NCBI GenBank assembly: GCA_029339195.1
Contig: JAPTJF010000039.1
Coordinates: 124,001 to 188,000 of the forward strand
DNA length: 64,000 nucleotides
From: Micractinium sp. NFX-FRZ
Lineage: Eukaryota > Chlorophyta > Trebouxiophyceae > Chlorellales > Chlorellaceae
Reading direction: 5' to 3'
The notes under the pieces were generated by a model, which saw only the letters and a program-made list of their open reading frames with translations, had not been told where the DNA came from and did no database searches. The translations under genes and the position numbers were made by a program. Of the stretch, positions 32,833 through 44,828 are shown piece by piece. How positions within the stretch are numbered: position 1 is the first letter of the stretch; each line of letters opens with the position of its first letter.

Positions 32833-35800
32833 ATGGAGGGGCTGCAAGGCAGGGCGCCTGGGGGCTTGCCGCCCCCTCGCCGCGTCCTCCTTTGGTTCCG
32901 GCGGGACCTGCGGCTGGCAGACAACCCCGCCCTAGTAGCCGCGCTCTCCATGGGCGAGGTGGTGAGTCTGGGTGCCGGCGCGGCGGGCGTGGCCAGGGCT
33001 TGCCGCCGCATGGTGAAATACACACTGGCCGCAAGGTGAATTGCACAACCCTGGTTGACCTCACGCTCTGCCTATGCCACCAAGTGCAGATCCCCGTCTA
33101 CATCTGGGCTCCCGAGGAGGAGGGGCAGTTCCAGCCGGGGCGCTGCTCCCGCTGGTGGCTGCACCACAGCTTGGTGGCGCTAGACGCCGACCTGCGCGCG
33201 CTCGGCTCCCGCCTGCTCTGCTTCCGCGCCGCCGACTCGCACGCCTCGCTGGCGCAGCTGGCGCGGCAGCTGGGTGCTGCAGCCGTGATGTTCAACCACC
33301 TGTATGACCCCATCTCCATGGTGCGGGCGTTGGGGGTGTTTTAAGGTTTAAACACTATTGGGTGTGCACGGCTGGGTGGTTGTGCTGTCCTGGTCACAGC
33401 GCTGTCACCAGTATCAGCCGAATGGCAGGTGTTGCAGTGCCAATCAGTGCAGCAGGGCTGAATAGGACACAACGCATGACGGACGGCGAGAAGTATGTGT
33501 GCGCTTGCCAGTGCCGTGTGCAGTGCTTGGACGCCCAGCCCTCTCTGCAGCTGCTCCCCTGCCAGCGCTGCCCCCCCACAACTCCCTTGCGCCCGCTCAA
33601 CCCCTGTCCCCCAGGTGCGCGACAACGAGGTGAAGGCGGGGCTGGCGTCTGCCGGCATCTTTTGCCAGAGCTTCAACGCCGACATACTGAGGGAGCCATG
33701 GGAGATGCTGGATGCGCATGGCAAGGTGGGCACTTGCAGGGCGGGTGGGTGCACTCAAGTCGAGGTTTTTGGTGCATGGTATGTGTGTCGAGGCGCCAAA
33801 ATGTACATGCTGTCATTATGAATAGGACAACTCGTCGCCCTGCCTCTGCATAACCCCCCTCCCCCTACCTCCTCCGTGCAGCCGTTCACTTCCTACGACG
33901 CCTTTTGGAGCGCGCACAGCAGCCTGCCGTACCCGCCGGCGCCGCCGCTGGCGCTGCCGCCTGCGCTGCCTCCCCTGGCACCGGGCGTGGAGGCGGCGGC
34001 GACAGCGGCTGGGGAGCTGGGGCTCAAGGCTCTGGGCATCATGAGCCGGGAGGAGGAGATGAGCAATGCTCAGCTGGACTACCACGTAAGCATGTCTTGT
34101 GGGCATGCAGCACACATGTTTGCGTGGTTGTTGGGGGTTGGAAGGGAGGGGAGGCATCATGAGTCCGCGGGTCAGGCAAGCACTGTGCAGCTGGAAGCAC
34201 AAAATAGTTTGTGGTGTTTTTGCGTTCATGGTTGGGGTGGTGTGTGCTTGGGCGGGGAGGCAGCCAGCTGGACGCCAGCTGGGCGGGAGGGAGGGAGGCA
34301 GCGCGTGGCGTGGCGTGCAGCACTCCCCGTGCTGCCCGCCCTCTCAATGCGTGCCCTCTCAATGCTGTCTCTGCACTGTCTTTGGGGCCTGCCTGCTGCA
34401 TGCCCCTCCATTGCGGGCTGCTGCCTCTGCACATCTATTCTGCCCATGCTGCCAGGGTGGTTCTCACTCCATCACACTCGCTCCTTCCTGCCCCGCCCGC
34501 AGTGGAAGCCCGGCAGCGCGGGGGCGCACAAGCTGCTGGACGAATTTGTGCGCAGCGGGCGGCTGCACGCGTTTGACCGGGACCGGGCCAAGACAGACAG
34601 GTGGGCGGGCGGCAGGGCGCTGTGTTGAAGATATACTCTGTTACTGTTGCACACGTATTTACATCTTGGGACAGGGGAGTGGAGCCGGGCTGCCCTGGGT
34701 GCAGGCCGGCAGCAGCGGCTGTGGCTCGCACACCCTGCTCGCTGCCTGCCATGCCGCGATTGCTGCAAGCACAGCGCTGCGCCCGCCCACTGCACTCCCT
34801 CTGTTTGGTAATCGCCCACCCATAACGCATGCTGGGCTGCGCACCCGCCACCCCCAACACCTTTTGTGATGCAGGGCCTCCACCTCCCAGCTGTCGCCGC
34901 ACATCCACTATGGCGAGATCAGCGTGCGGCACATCCACTACGTGGCACGCCACCAACAGATGGAGTGGGCGCGGTGAGCGGGGGCGGCACTTGAGGGCGG
35001 GGGCAGCCGGGAGCCGCGGGGGGTGCGAGGGCAGTGGCTGGGGCGCCGCGCCAGGGGTGGCGGCAGCAGCCCTGCTGACGTCTACAGTGCTTGTTGGGAT
35101 GCGCAGGTCTGGCTGCGGGGTTTTAATCCAAGAGGCGGAGGATTGGAGGTGAAAGCGCAGGGCTGACTCGCACTGCACTGCTTCAACCGGTCCAACACTT
35201 GCCCACCGCCTGCCCCATGCTGTGCCTGCAGGTCTGGCGAGGGCGGCACAAGCGTGGAGGACTTCCTGCGGCAGCTGGGCTACCGAGAGTGAGCACGCCT
35301 GCGGGGCGCTGCCTGCGCCGCCTGCTGCCTGCCGCCGCCCGCTGCCGCTCGCTGCCCTCTGCTGCCCGCCGAGCTGCTGCCTGCGCTTGGGACGTAGTAA
35401 GGTCGCCACTCATCACGGCTGCGTGGTGTGTGCCCACCCTGCCTCTCGAGGCCTGCTGTGTTCCCGCCCCGCTCCTCCTTGTGATAGGCTGCTGTTGGCG
35501 ATCCACGTACCCACCGCCCCCACTGCCTGCCCTCTCCAGCCCTCTTTCCCACCCCTGCTTGTCCCCACTGCCTGCCCTCTCCAACCCTCTTTCCCACCCC
35601 TGCTTGTCCGCACTGCCTGCCCACCTCCTCTTCCCCGCCCCCTGCGCAGGTACTCCCGCTACCTCTCCTTCCACTTCCCCTTCACCCACGAGCGCTCCCT
35701 GCTGGAGCACCTGCGCGCCGTGCCCTGGCGCTTCGACCAGCGCCTCTTCAAGGTGGGCTCAGTTCATAGCGCCTGTCACGTCGCCTTACTTTGCCTCTCG

Positions 35801-38800
35801 AAGGCAGGGGCTGCAGGCAGGCACGCAAGATGGGGTGCTGGTCAGCATTCTGCCGCGGTTGCCCGCCCCCGCCCTTGGCACCCCTCCAGGCCTTCAACAG
35901 CACACACATGCCCTGCCGTCCACCCTGCCCTCTCTGCCTCTGGTTGCCCACCCTCCCAGCTCCAACCCCTTGTCCCATGGCTTGCTCCCCCTCGCCCGCA
36001 GGCCTGGCGGCAGGGTCGCACGGGGTACCCCCTGGTGGATGCGGCCATGCGCGAGGTGTGGAGCACGGGGTGGATGCACAACCGCATGCGCGTGGTGGCC
36101 GCCTCCTTCATGGTCAAGAACCTGCTGCTGCCCTGGCAGGTGAGCGTGCAAAGAGATGGCCAAGCAGGGTGCACTTGTAAGGATCTGAGGGGGCTGACTT
36201 TTGTGTGTGTAGGGTGGTGGGGGGGGGGGGGGGGGGGGGGGGGGGGAGAGGGGGGGGGGGGTGCACTGCAGGAAGCAGAGCGTGGGGGGTGGGTGGGCTG
36301 AAGGACTGAGGCGGAGGGTCGGAGGGGAACAACCTCTCACTGCTGTGCTGCCTCCACCCCTATCGTTCCTGTGCAGTGGGGCGTGAAGCACACTGCTGCG
36401 CTGCCCTGCTGGGTGCTGCCATGCCCAGCACATGTCACTGCCTGCCTGCCCGCTCACCCCACCCTGCACTGCTGTCCTCCCTTGCCTGCCCGCCCTGTAG
36501 TGGGGCCTGAAGCACTACTGGGATGCCCTGCTGGATGCTGACCTGGAGTGCGACGCGCTGGGCTGGCAGTACGTGTCCGGCTGCATGGCAGGTGCGCTGG
36601 GCTGGGCGGGCAGCCGTGTGTGTCGGGGGCTGCATGGCAGGTGTGTCTAAACAAAACCAGCTTTGCTATTCGCAGCACAGGCGGAGGCAGGCAGGGCAGG
36701 CAGGCAGGGTGCACAGTAGGCACGCTGTGTTTGCTCTGCGCGCTCCCGTGCGCTGAGTACGCTGGGTGGGTGCCCCCAGCTCTGCCATCGCATCCACCCA
36801 CCCCTCCCTGCCTCCCTGCCTGTACTGCCCCCAACAAATCCCACCCCTTGATGAGACACAGCCGCCCACATTTCGCGCTACCGTTGCCCTCTCCTCATCT
36901 CCCATCCCTCTCCCTTCCTTTCCCCGTGCCATATACCACCAAACCGAGGCCAGCCTGTTCCTTTCCCCGCTCCCCTCCCCTCCATCACATCTGCCTTTCC
37001 CTGACCCGTCCTGTTCCTCACCCGCAGACGCCCACGAGTTCAGCTACACCATCGACCACCACACGGAGGCCAAGCGGTTTGACCCCGACGGCAACTACGT
37101 CCGCCGCTGGCTGCCCGTGCTGGCGCGCCTGCCCGCCCAGTACATCCACGAGCCCTGGACCGCGCCCGAGAGCATCCTGTCGGACGCAGGTGGGTGGGTG
37201 CTGGCAGGGGTCGGCCTGGCAAACTGGTTGGTTGCGGCGGTGATGGGGCGCAGCAGTGCTGCTGGGTTGCAAATGCAGATGGGTGGGGGACCGAGGAGCA
37301 GTTGAGCAGGAGCAGGGTGTTGTGCTATATGGGGCTGGTGGTGGTGCTTGCCGGCGCACTGCGGTACTTGCAGTTTTTGGCGGCACAACTGCTGGTGGTC
37401 CCAGGGCCACAGCCGACTTCACCCTGCCCACTGCCGCTGCCCCGCTGGCTCGGCGCCCCGGCCTCGGCCTGGACTGCACCCCGCCCTCAGCGCCGCCGGC
37501 GACAGCAGGCCCTGTGCACCGGCAGCCCCGCTGATAGGCCTTGTACCCCCACACCTTGCACCGACCTCCCGCTTGCGCCCCCTGTGCCTGCCCGCCCCCT
37601 GCAGGCGTGGAGCTCGGCGTCAACTACCCCTTCCCCGTCATCTCTTTGGAGGAAAGCACGGCAGCCCTGGCAGCCGCCAATGCAGTGGTGCAGGAGTGCC
37701 TGCGCAGCAGCGGCACCAGCGCCGTTCTGACGGTGGCGGCGGCGGCCGCTGCCGTGGCAGCCCCGCAGGGCCCCTTCCGGCCCGCCACAGACGCCGACCC
37801 TGCAGAGGCGGAGCGCATGTTCGCAGAGCACTACAGGTGGGGCCGGGCCCGGGGCAGGTCTCGGTGTGGAGAGCAGAGTGGGTGGGGCGAGGGGGCGGGC
37901 GGTTGGGGGCATGCTGCACCTGCACAGGCGGCGGCATGCATGGTGGGGCCTGCCTGCGGGCAACAGGTGGAACCAGGCAGGGCAGGCGAGAGGTAGGTTG
38001 CAATGAGGCGGCAGCCCACCCACAGGCCCCGCCCACTGGCACTCCAACACTGCTTGCCCCTGCCGGCTGGCTGCTTGCAGGAACAATGTGCTGTGCAGCG
38101 ATGCGCCGCCAGCGCAGCCCGCGGCCTCGGCCGGATCGGAGGATGTGCAGAGCAACTTCACGTCGGCCACAGAGGCGGGCGCCCCGGAGGTGGCAGCACA
38201 CGCGGCAGGTGCAGCAGCGGCAGCAGGCGCAAATGACGACCTGCTGTCGTGCGCACCGCAGCCCGCCGACGCCGGGCGCAGCTTCTGGTGCGGCACGTCT
38301 GCGGGCCCCAGCGGCACCACAGCCACCACGGCGGAGGGCTCGGCGGCGCCACCGCTGCCGGAGCAGCTGCCTGATCGCATGCGTGCCGCCGCAGCCCTGC
38401 CTGTGCCGCACAAGGCAGCAGCAGCGGGGGTGGCATCCGCGTGGCAGCAGCCGCTGACGGCGTCCCCGCCTGGTGGCAACGGCAGCGGCGGCAATGGCAG
38501 CGGCGGGGGCACAGGGCACGCCACGGTGACGGGAGTGTCGCTGGGCGTGGTGCCCAGCCTGTCGGGCGGAGCTGCAGGCACGGCGTCTGTCCCACAGGCA
38601 GCCGCGGCAGCCGGGACGCTGCCACCGCGCCCGCCCCGCGTGCGGCGGCAGTGCCCGCAGGAGGACCTGCAGCAGCAGCAGCAGCAGCAGCAGGCCCCTG
38701 GCGCCACACACGAGGGGCAGCACCAGGCGTGCCTCGGCGGCGACAAGAGCCCGCCGAGTGCTGGGCGCAGCAGCACGGTGCAGCAGCCGATGGCGCCCAC

Positions 38801-38957
38801 CCAGGCACGCTCGCTCCCCGAGGTTGGCACAGCCCGAGCAGGAGGCCGCACGGCTTGCCACCAGGAGCAGCAGGAGCAGCAGTCCCAGCTGCAGCCGCAG
38901 CCCAGCGCCCACAAGCGGCAGCGAGCTTGCAGCCCGACGCCGCCGGGGAGCGACTGA
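32833..38957 (+). CDS. Plant-type cryptochrome, blue-light receptor
   Basis: Exons 32833-32961, 33090-33320, 33615-33725, 33882-34085, 34503-34600, 34875-34973, 35232-35288, 35650-35752, 36002-36139, 36501-36591, 37028-37189, 37605-37836, 38081-38957: 2532 nt, 843 residues. The photolyase-homology region is complete: [78 protein letters not shown], then [19 protein letters not shown]. The FAD-proximal Asp and Trp of plant cryptochromes are present in CDALGWQY, and the other triad tryptophans in PWQWG and AVPWRFD. A C-terminal extension of about 290 residues (final exon) is Ala/Gly/Gln-rich with a poly-Q run and no clear DAS motif. It matches plant CRY rather than photolyase or DASH proteins. 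Probable light signalling, nuclear or cytosolic. Confidence 0.93.
35521..35622 (+). repeat. 45-bp tandem repeat in a cryptochrome intron
   Basis: Unit starting CACTGCCTGCCCTCTCCA occurs at 35521 and 35566, with a partial third copy at 35611. It sits in the pyrimidine-rich 3' half of the intron 35289-35649. Confidence 0.85.
36219..36261 (+). repeat. Long poly-G tract in a cryptochrome intron
   Basis: About 28 consecutive G at 36219-36246, AGA interruptions, then about 12 more G. On the coding strand, so the pre-mRNA could fold into a G-quadruplex. Exact length is uncertain because homopolymers are error-prone in sequencing. Confidence 0.8.
36373..36420 (+). repeat. Echo of the 36501 cryptochrome exon start
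   Basis: TGCAGTGGGGCGTGAAGCAC and GCCCTGCTGGGTGCTG repeat the true exon start TGGGGCCTGAAGCAC ... GCCCTGCTGGATGCTG, 125 bp upstream, including an AG acceptor. Confidence 0.8.
36601..36646 (+). repeat. Echo of the 36591 cryptochrome exon end and donor
   Basis: The exon end GGCTGCATGGCAG/GTGCG is repeated 49 bp later as GGCTGCATGGCAG/GTGTG. The preceding CGCTGGGCTGG also matches. Both copies keep a usable donor. Confidence 0.8.
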
Positions 38958-40048
38958 GCAGCGGCCCTTCCTGTGCAAGCCGCTGCTGTTGTGCCGCCTT
39001 GAGCGTCGTCCCAAGCTCAGCAACTGCTCACTCACGAAGCAGAGCAGTACTAACATGTCACGCAACACACACACACACACATAAAACATGCTATCTGCAA
39101 TGAGATGATGATAGACACACTTTTCCAGCAAGCGCAGGCGCGCGTCCCTTCCTGCGTCCCGCCCGCAACCCTTTCGCCTGGCCTTGCACCCTTACCCCAA
39201 TGACCTCTCTGTCTGACCCAGCCCCCCCGCTGGAAGATTTTCGGTCTTTTTCCGCCAGCCCCACACGCCTTGTTCCTTTCTTACACCCATGCATGTCCCG
39301 TCCTGTCGCACCCCTGCGTTCTTGTGGCTACCCCCTCCCGTGGGCTTTGACGCTCCGGCAGCCCCGTTCCCCAGTTTCTTTTCCCTCCCCCTTGATCTGC
39401 AATCCCCTTGCCCAGCCATTCGTGCCATGCCGTCGCCATCTGCCGGCCGCATGCGCTCATTGCCGCCGCCTGGGCGGGCCGCTCGCTGCCTTGAGCGCCG
39501 AGTGCTCAGTGCGCCTGTGCGGCCATTGCCACTGCCTGCTTCTCCCCGCCTGTTTGCATGTCTTCATTTGGCTCACGTGCGTTGCCCCTTTTGCCACGCA
39601 CGCATTCTGTCCAGGAATTCTGCAACCCGCGTGTAACACAACATGTGAAACTTACTCCCCACAAAGCAGATCCTATGCTTCAGCGGACGCGGTTGGGCAG
39701 TACCCGAGGCTGCGCTGCATTCGGTGAGGCAGGATCCTGTGCCCCCATGCGACAGAAACGGCATACAACATTGCAAACGAGGTTGACAAAGTGGCAGGAG
39801 TCCGGCTGACCAGGCAGCCAGCGTGGGGAATGTCAACCAACACTGCAAGGAAGTTGGGGGTGTGGGCGGCGTGCGCCCACGCTGTGCCCCGCTGCGGAAG
39901 CGCGCGCCCCTTCAGTCAGGGGCCTGTTGACGCCGCTGCATCCTCCCATTCGTTCTTCTGATCGGGTTTGCACACACTGCCTGTTGTTTTACCACACACC
40001 CACGCCAGCGTTCCACGGAGCTCTCTCAGGTTTGGCCCGCCGCCTAAA
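38958..40048 (+). other. Pyrimidine-rich intergenic / trailer
   Basis: 3' region of the cryptochrome gene, including a CA repeat near 39067, then about 500 bp that is strongly C/T-rich on the plus strand (39130-39640). Promoter of the next gene lies at the right end. No gene seen. Confidence 0.4.
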
Positions 40049-41738
40049 ATGGCTGCCTGCCAGGCCGCTTGCGCGGTCTCTAGCTACGCCAAGGCTCAGG
40101 CCGGCGTCGGGCAGCGAAGAAGCACGCCGACCGACGGGTTGAGGGTACACGCGCCCAGCACACGCCCGGCGCTCGCCGAAGGACCAGCGCTCTCAAGGTA
40201 CGCGGGCGGATGGCTATGGAAAGTGGTGTTGAATGCATTGCGAGGCCGGATGCTTTGCGGGTGTGGCCGGGCAGTGAAACTGTCTGGTGGCGGTCCCTTG
40301 CGTCACCGGCGCACAGCGCGTGCCGCCCACCCGCCCCAGTCACCGGCCACAAAACTGCCACATGCACCTATCAACGGGCTCTCCACCTGTTTCCCCAACC
40401 TTGTTTCCACAATGCAGGGGCCTCACCATCCGCACGCGCGCCTCCGCTGGTCCCACAGCAGCAGCAGCAGCAGCAGCCCCCGCCCCCACGCAGCAGCACC
40501 ACCGTACGCGCCACACGCCCCCTGCTGCTGACCTGGCTGTCTACCACTTCAGCCAGCGGCGCGTCGGCACCGCAGCCGAGTGGTTCCAGGCGGCAGTGCG
40601 CGACATTGTGAAGCACGTAGACCGGCAGGCGCCCTTCTTGCAAACGGTGCAGCTGGGTCTGCACGGCGCGCCGCCGCGCCTGGCGACGTACGGCGTGCAA
40701 GACAGCGTGGTTGCGGCACCAGAGGTGGGTGGGCAGGCAGGGAGCGGTGATGTGGTGGGTGGGTGGAAAGGTTGGGCTATTCTGAGTGGTGAAAGGGTGC
40801 TAGCGCGGAAGTTGATCAAGTGGATCAAGTGGTTGAGTGACTGGGCAGTGGGCTTGCCCCGCTGCGCCACTGCTCGCCTGAGCAGGGCCTCGCCTGCCTG
40901 CTGTCAGAGCCAGCCAGCCAGCCAGTCTCACACCCAGCCAGCCACCACTGCAACCACTGCACCACTGACCTCCCCTACCCCCCCTCCCCGCCTCCTTTTC
41001 TGCCTGCAGCTGTGGCAAGGCATTGCCGAGCACGTGAGCCACTCGTCCCCCGACGTCGTCATCCTAGTGCAGCGCGTCTCCCCCCACGCATCCGCCTCCC
41101 CCCAGGGCGCCATGGACGCAGCAGAGGCGCAGCAGCAGCAGCAGCAGCGGCAGCAGCAGGGCGGCAGCCCGCGCGGCGCCGCCGCCAGCAGCAGCAGCAG
41201 CAGCGCGCCAGGCAGCCCGCGCTCGCCGCGCGTGCAGGCTGAGGAGGCGTGCCGCCGGCTGGTCAGCTCCGGCCTGGCAGACGCGATCCTACAGGGCCAG
41301 GTGGGCGACTGCTGCGACGGCAGCGGCCACCACGACCACTCGCACTCGCACCACGGCGCCCATTCTGGCGGCGCGGCGGCGTCGGCCGACCAGCGGCAGC
41401 AGCAGCCGGCGCGCCCGCTGCCAATGCCCGCCATCGTCCCCTTCAGCCCCGCCGGCAGCTCGCAGCCCGCGCCGGCACGCCGCACCGCTGTGCGTGCTGC
41501 CGCGCTGCGCCCCGCGGGCGCCCCCGGCCCGGATGCCGGCGGCGCCTGCCAGCACAGCGCCTGCTACTGGGGCGTGGTGGTGCAGTCACGGCGGCACACG
41601 GGCACCGAGGGCTGCTACCTGCTCAAGACGGTGAAGAATGTGAGCGGCACCGGCTGCTCCTGCACCCACTTCTCCCTCACACGCATCTCCGCGGGGGAGC
41701 ACCTGGAGCAGCAGTTTGTACAGTCCTGGCTGCTGTGA
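40049..41738 (+). CDS. Plastid-targeted protein of unknown function
   Basis: Three exons, 40049-40197, 40418-40724 and 41010-41738, sum to 1185 nt, 394 residues. The N-terminus (MAACQAACAVSSYAKA onward) is Ala/Ser/Arg-rich with almost no acids, as in a chloroplast transit peptide. A conserved-looking block follows (YHFSQRRVGTAAEWFQAA, then FLQTVQLGLHG). The middle of the large exon is low complexity: poly-Q, poly-S and a His/Asp cluster HHDHSHSHH. The C-terminus resumes folded character with CYWGVVVQSRR, GCYLLKTVKN and CTHFSLTRI, with several Cys. I cannot assign a family. The His cluster may bind metal, which is only a guess. Confidence 0.8.
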
Positions 41739-42556
41739 GGCAGTCTGTTCTTTAGACGGAGCGAACTGTGGCCCTTGGGGCCGCGCCAGCCAGAGCGCTG
41801 CCGCTGCACGGCCCCCTGCGGCCGCCCGCCCTCCCCCTCAGTCGCCCCTGCTTCCTGCTTGTACATTACCCTGGCACGTGCTGCTTCCGTACCAGCCGCC
41901 GCACATGTGCCTGCCTTCCCCCCCCTCTCGTGACCCAACGCAGATCAGATTCCCGCGGTTTTTGAGCCCCGAGCGCCTTTCCCTTTGCCACTGATGTCTG
42001 CGCCTTTTTACCCTTCAAAGACTCCCTGCCCCGCGCGAGCGTGTGTACTCCACCCACTTCCTTCCCTGTGCTCTCTCCGCTGCCCCTGCGCCCCCTCACT
42101 TGCACTGGCGCTGCCCGCTCCCCAGCGGCCGCGCAAACGAATCGCGTCATGCCCTCCCTCCTCCCCGCATGTCCCCTTCCTTATTTGCTCCCCTGCTCTT
42201 CCTCCCCACGCTGTTCCTGCCCTACTGCCTCTTCTGCTTTGCCAACATCGCAGCTCCGCTCTGCCGCTCTCCCGGCCTGATGCCAGGGACAGAGACCCTC
42301 CTGCACCCTTGGATGCCTGAAACGATTGCCCCCCATACCGCCTTTCCGCCACACTCGGTCCGCCGTTGGCGGGGGGAGCGACAACGAATCACACCCTTCC
42401 CCCTTTAATCTGCAAGTCTCCCTTGCACATGTGAGCATAATTCTCTTAGCACACTTACAGGAGAGACAGACGACAGGGTAGACTATTTAGGGTGGTATTT
42501 AGGGTGACAAGTGCTGGGCAGCCGGAGAAGCCATGTTGAAAAGCTGCACTTGAGGC
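41739..42556. other. Convergent intergenic, C/T-rich
   Basis: Trailer of the preceding plus-strand gene, strongly pyrimidine-rich on the plus strand from about 41820 to 42420, then the 3' end of the small minus-strand gene. No coding signal. Confidence 0.4.
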
Positions 42557-43055
42557 TCAGAAGTTGTACTCAAACCAAGCAATCGCAGCAGTGGCACAGT
42601 AGCCAAGGAGGGACACAATCACCAGGATTGGAACAAACAGGTCTCGCTCCTCCTCTGGCGCTTGCTGCTGCTGCCGCGGAGCAGCAGGAGCGGCAGGTTG
42701 CGGCGGTCCTTCCCCCGCCGCCGGCGCTGCTGCCCGCTCCTGCTGCCTCTTCTCGCTGCTTTCTACTGCCTCCTGAGGGCCCTCGGATTTGAGGGCACCT
42801 GCAGGACACAGCCCAGCAGTGCAGTCTTGAGAGCACTGCTGTGTTTGCTGGGTGCACGAGCGGCGCCGCGGCCGCTGTCGCTGCCAGCGCACCTCGGCCT
42901 ACCCCAGCCAGTGAGCCTCAGACCCGCTGGACCCACTCGCCTGGATGCAGTCTTGGTTTAGTCGGGCAGGCGCGTTGCCGTGCGAGAGCTGCTTGTCTGC
43001 GGAGCTTGGGCCCAGCGACGCCTTGAGGGCGCCCTGTTGCGAGCAGGCTAATCAT
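42557..43055 (-). CDS. Small plastid-type single-pass membrane protein
   Basis: Two exons on the minus strand, 43055-42941 and 42798-42557, join through a GC donor (CATCCAG/GCGAGT) in phase, giving 118 residues. The N-terminus MISLLATGRPQGVAGPKLRR is basic and hydroxylated, like a transit peptide. The middle is Ala/Pro/Gln-rich. The C-terminus has an acidic patch EEERD and one hydrophobic helix LFVPILVIVSLLGYCATAAI ending FEYNF. This fits a thylakoid or envelope tail-anchored protein. Family not recognised. The first exon rests on splice phase and composition only. Confidence 0.6.
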
Positions 43056-43600
43056 GCTTGTTTTGGGAGGCGTTTGACAGAGTATGAAGAGCGACAGGAA
43101 GTAGTGAGGGACCGCAGACCTGTCTGGCACGTACAGTAGAAGACTGGCGGCGGCGACAGCACAGCGTGGTGTGACGTCAAGCCCTTGATCATGCCCGTGG
43201 CCTTACATGGTAGTCATGGAAACGTTAACGAAGTACTTTGGGGGATAGAGTACAGCAACACAAAGAAGCAGAGCGGCAGAGGGTGAGGGAGAGGGATGGC
43301 GGCTGCATGCCGTGGGGCAAACATACGATGCGACGGATGCACAGCCAGGGGCAAAGTAGTGCACATGGCAACAAGCAGGGAGGTCGGGTAGGAGAGGGCA
43401 AGCAGTGCTGGGCAGGGTGGCGTCATGTGGTCAAGCAAAGGATGCTGGTCAGAGCGGGCGACATGGTAAAAGGGTCCGGTCGGGGGCACAGGGTGCACAC
43501 ACCGCCGCAGCGGCGCCCGAGTTAGCGGGGCCTGGCCCGGAGGCTGCTGGCCAGCCAGCCAGCCAGCTAACCAGCCAACAGGCCAGCCAGCCAGTCAAGC
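43056..43600. other. Intergenic, minus-strand tandem genes
   Basis: Between the start of the 42557 gene and the stop of the 43601 gene, both minus strand. Contains a CCAGCCAG-type repeat at about 43550-43590. No gene seen. Confidence 0.4.
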
Positions 43601-44375
43601 TCACAACTTTGTGTCGTTTGCCCACAGCTTCTTCATCCCCTTCTTCTTCTCCGCCGTCCCCGCCTGTGCCTTCACCTTTGTCTCCTTGCGGCTGCTCACA
43701 GCAAACGCCTTCTCAATGCTCTTCCGCTTGCGCTCCTTCTGCTTCCTGCTCGTGTGCCCCCGCTTGGCGGGCGCCGCCTTGGGCCCCCCAACACCCAGCT
43801 GCTTCGGCTGCCCCTGCGTGGCGGTCGTGCCAGCACCCACATCCGTTGTGTCCATGCCTGCACTCAAAGGAAGGGCGGGAGTCCGTGACTCGTCATCTGA
43901 CTGGCACCACCTGCATCATCTCGGTGTTGAGCCCTGTGCTGCAGTTGATGTGGGCAGCCCAAGGGACCCGAGCACACGGGGCAGGCGTGCATGTGTCGCG
44001 AATGGGGAGGTGCACGTGGCTGCAGCGGCAGCAGCGGCAATGGCAGCGATGCAGCGGCGCGAATAAGACAGCAAGGTGTTCTGATGCCAGCAACCAAACC
44101 CTTTGATTCCCGTCTCACCCACCTATCAGGTCGTCACCCCCCTCGCCCAGTGGGCCCGTCTGCCACTCGCCCGCATCTGCGCCGCCGCCGCCGCCGCCGC
44201 CGCCGCCGGTGCCCTCCACCTCCATGCCATTCTGCTTGACTCTCTGCTTCTTAGCGCCTGCATGAAACAGTGGTGGCCGTTCCGAGAGCATGCACAGTCT
44301 AAAGTGGCGCCGCCGAGCATGCAGGAACCGTTTAGGAGGGTCGGCAGGGCGAGGGCACTTACGTCCTTTTGCCAT
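43601..44375 (-). CDS. Small basic nuclear-type protein, unknown family
   Basis: Exons on the minus strand 44375-44363, 44257-44123, 43857-43601: 405 nt, 134 residues. The first exon encodes only MAKG plus one base. The protein starts MAKGRAKKQRVKQNG, has a poly-Gly run, and ends in a strongly basic segment SRKQKERKRKSIEKAF with terminal KKKGMKKLW. Lys/Arg clusters at both ends look like nuclear or nucleolar localisation signals, as in small ribosome-assembly factors. No specific family could be named. All splice phases agree, which supports the model. Confidence 0.75.
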
Positions 44376-44828
44376 GACTCCCGTTTTCGCCTGACGTGAC
44401 AACGGTGCCAACGGGCCCCTCCCACAAACAACCCTGTAAGTGACACGGTGTTGCCAGCTCAGCTCAGCAAATTGGAACAGCGGCATGGGGTTTCACACTC
44501 CAATGCCGCTATCAAATCAACCCAACTTGCCTCAGTGGCATACTGCATCGTCAAAAGGTTCCAGGCCTGGTGGCACGGGCCTTGCACACCGTCCGAAGAC
44601 CCACATACACTCTCACGCAAACGCCCCGAACCCTCTCTGGCTTTCATGTGCGCCTTGCTCGGCTTGTATTCAATGATGCGTTGGGCGACCACAAGCACCG
44701 CTCACTAGTCTTATGCGCTCGAGCCTACTACGACAAACGCCCTGCCCCCCTTTCCCTGCCTGTTTGCACCCAAATGTTTGCAGCTCAACATTGATTTGGC
44801 GGTGTCGAAAGCGCATAAACGAGCTTAG
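44376..44828. other. Divergent intergenic
   Basis: Separates the basic-protein gene (-) from the CCCH gene (+), 453 bp, and must hold both leaders and promoters. No distinctive element seen. Confidence 0.4.
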
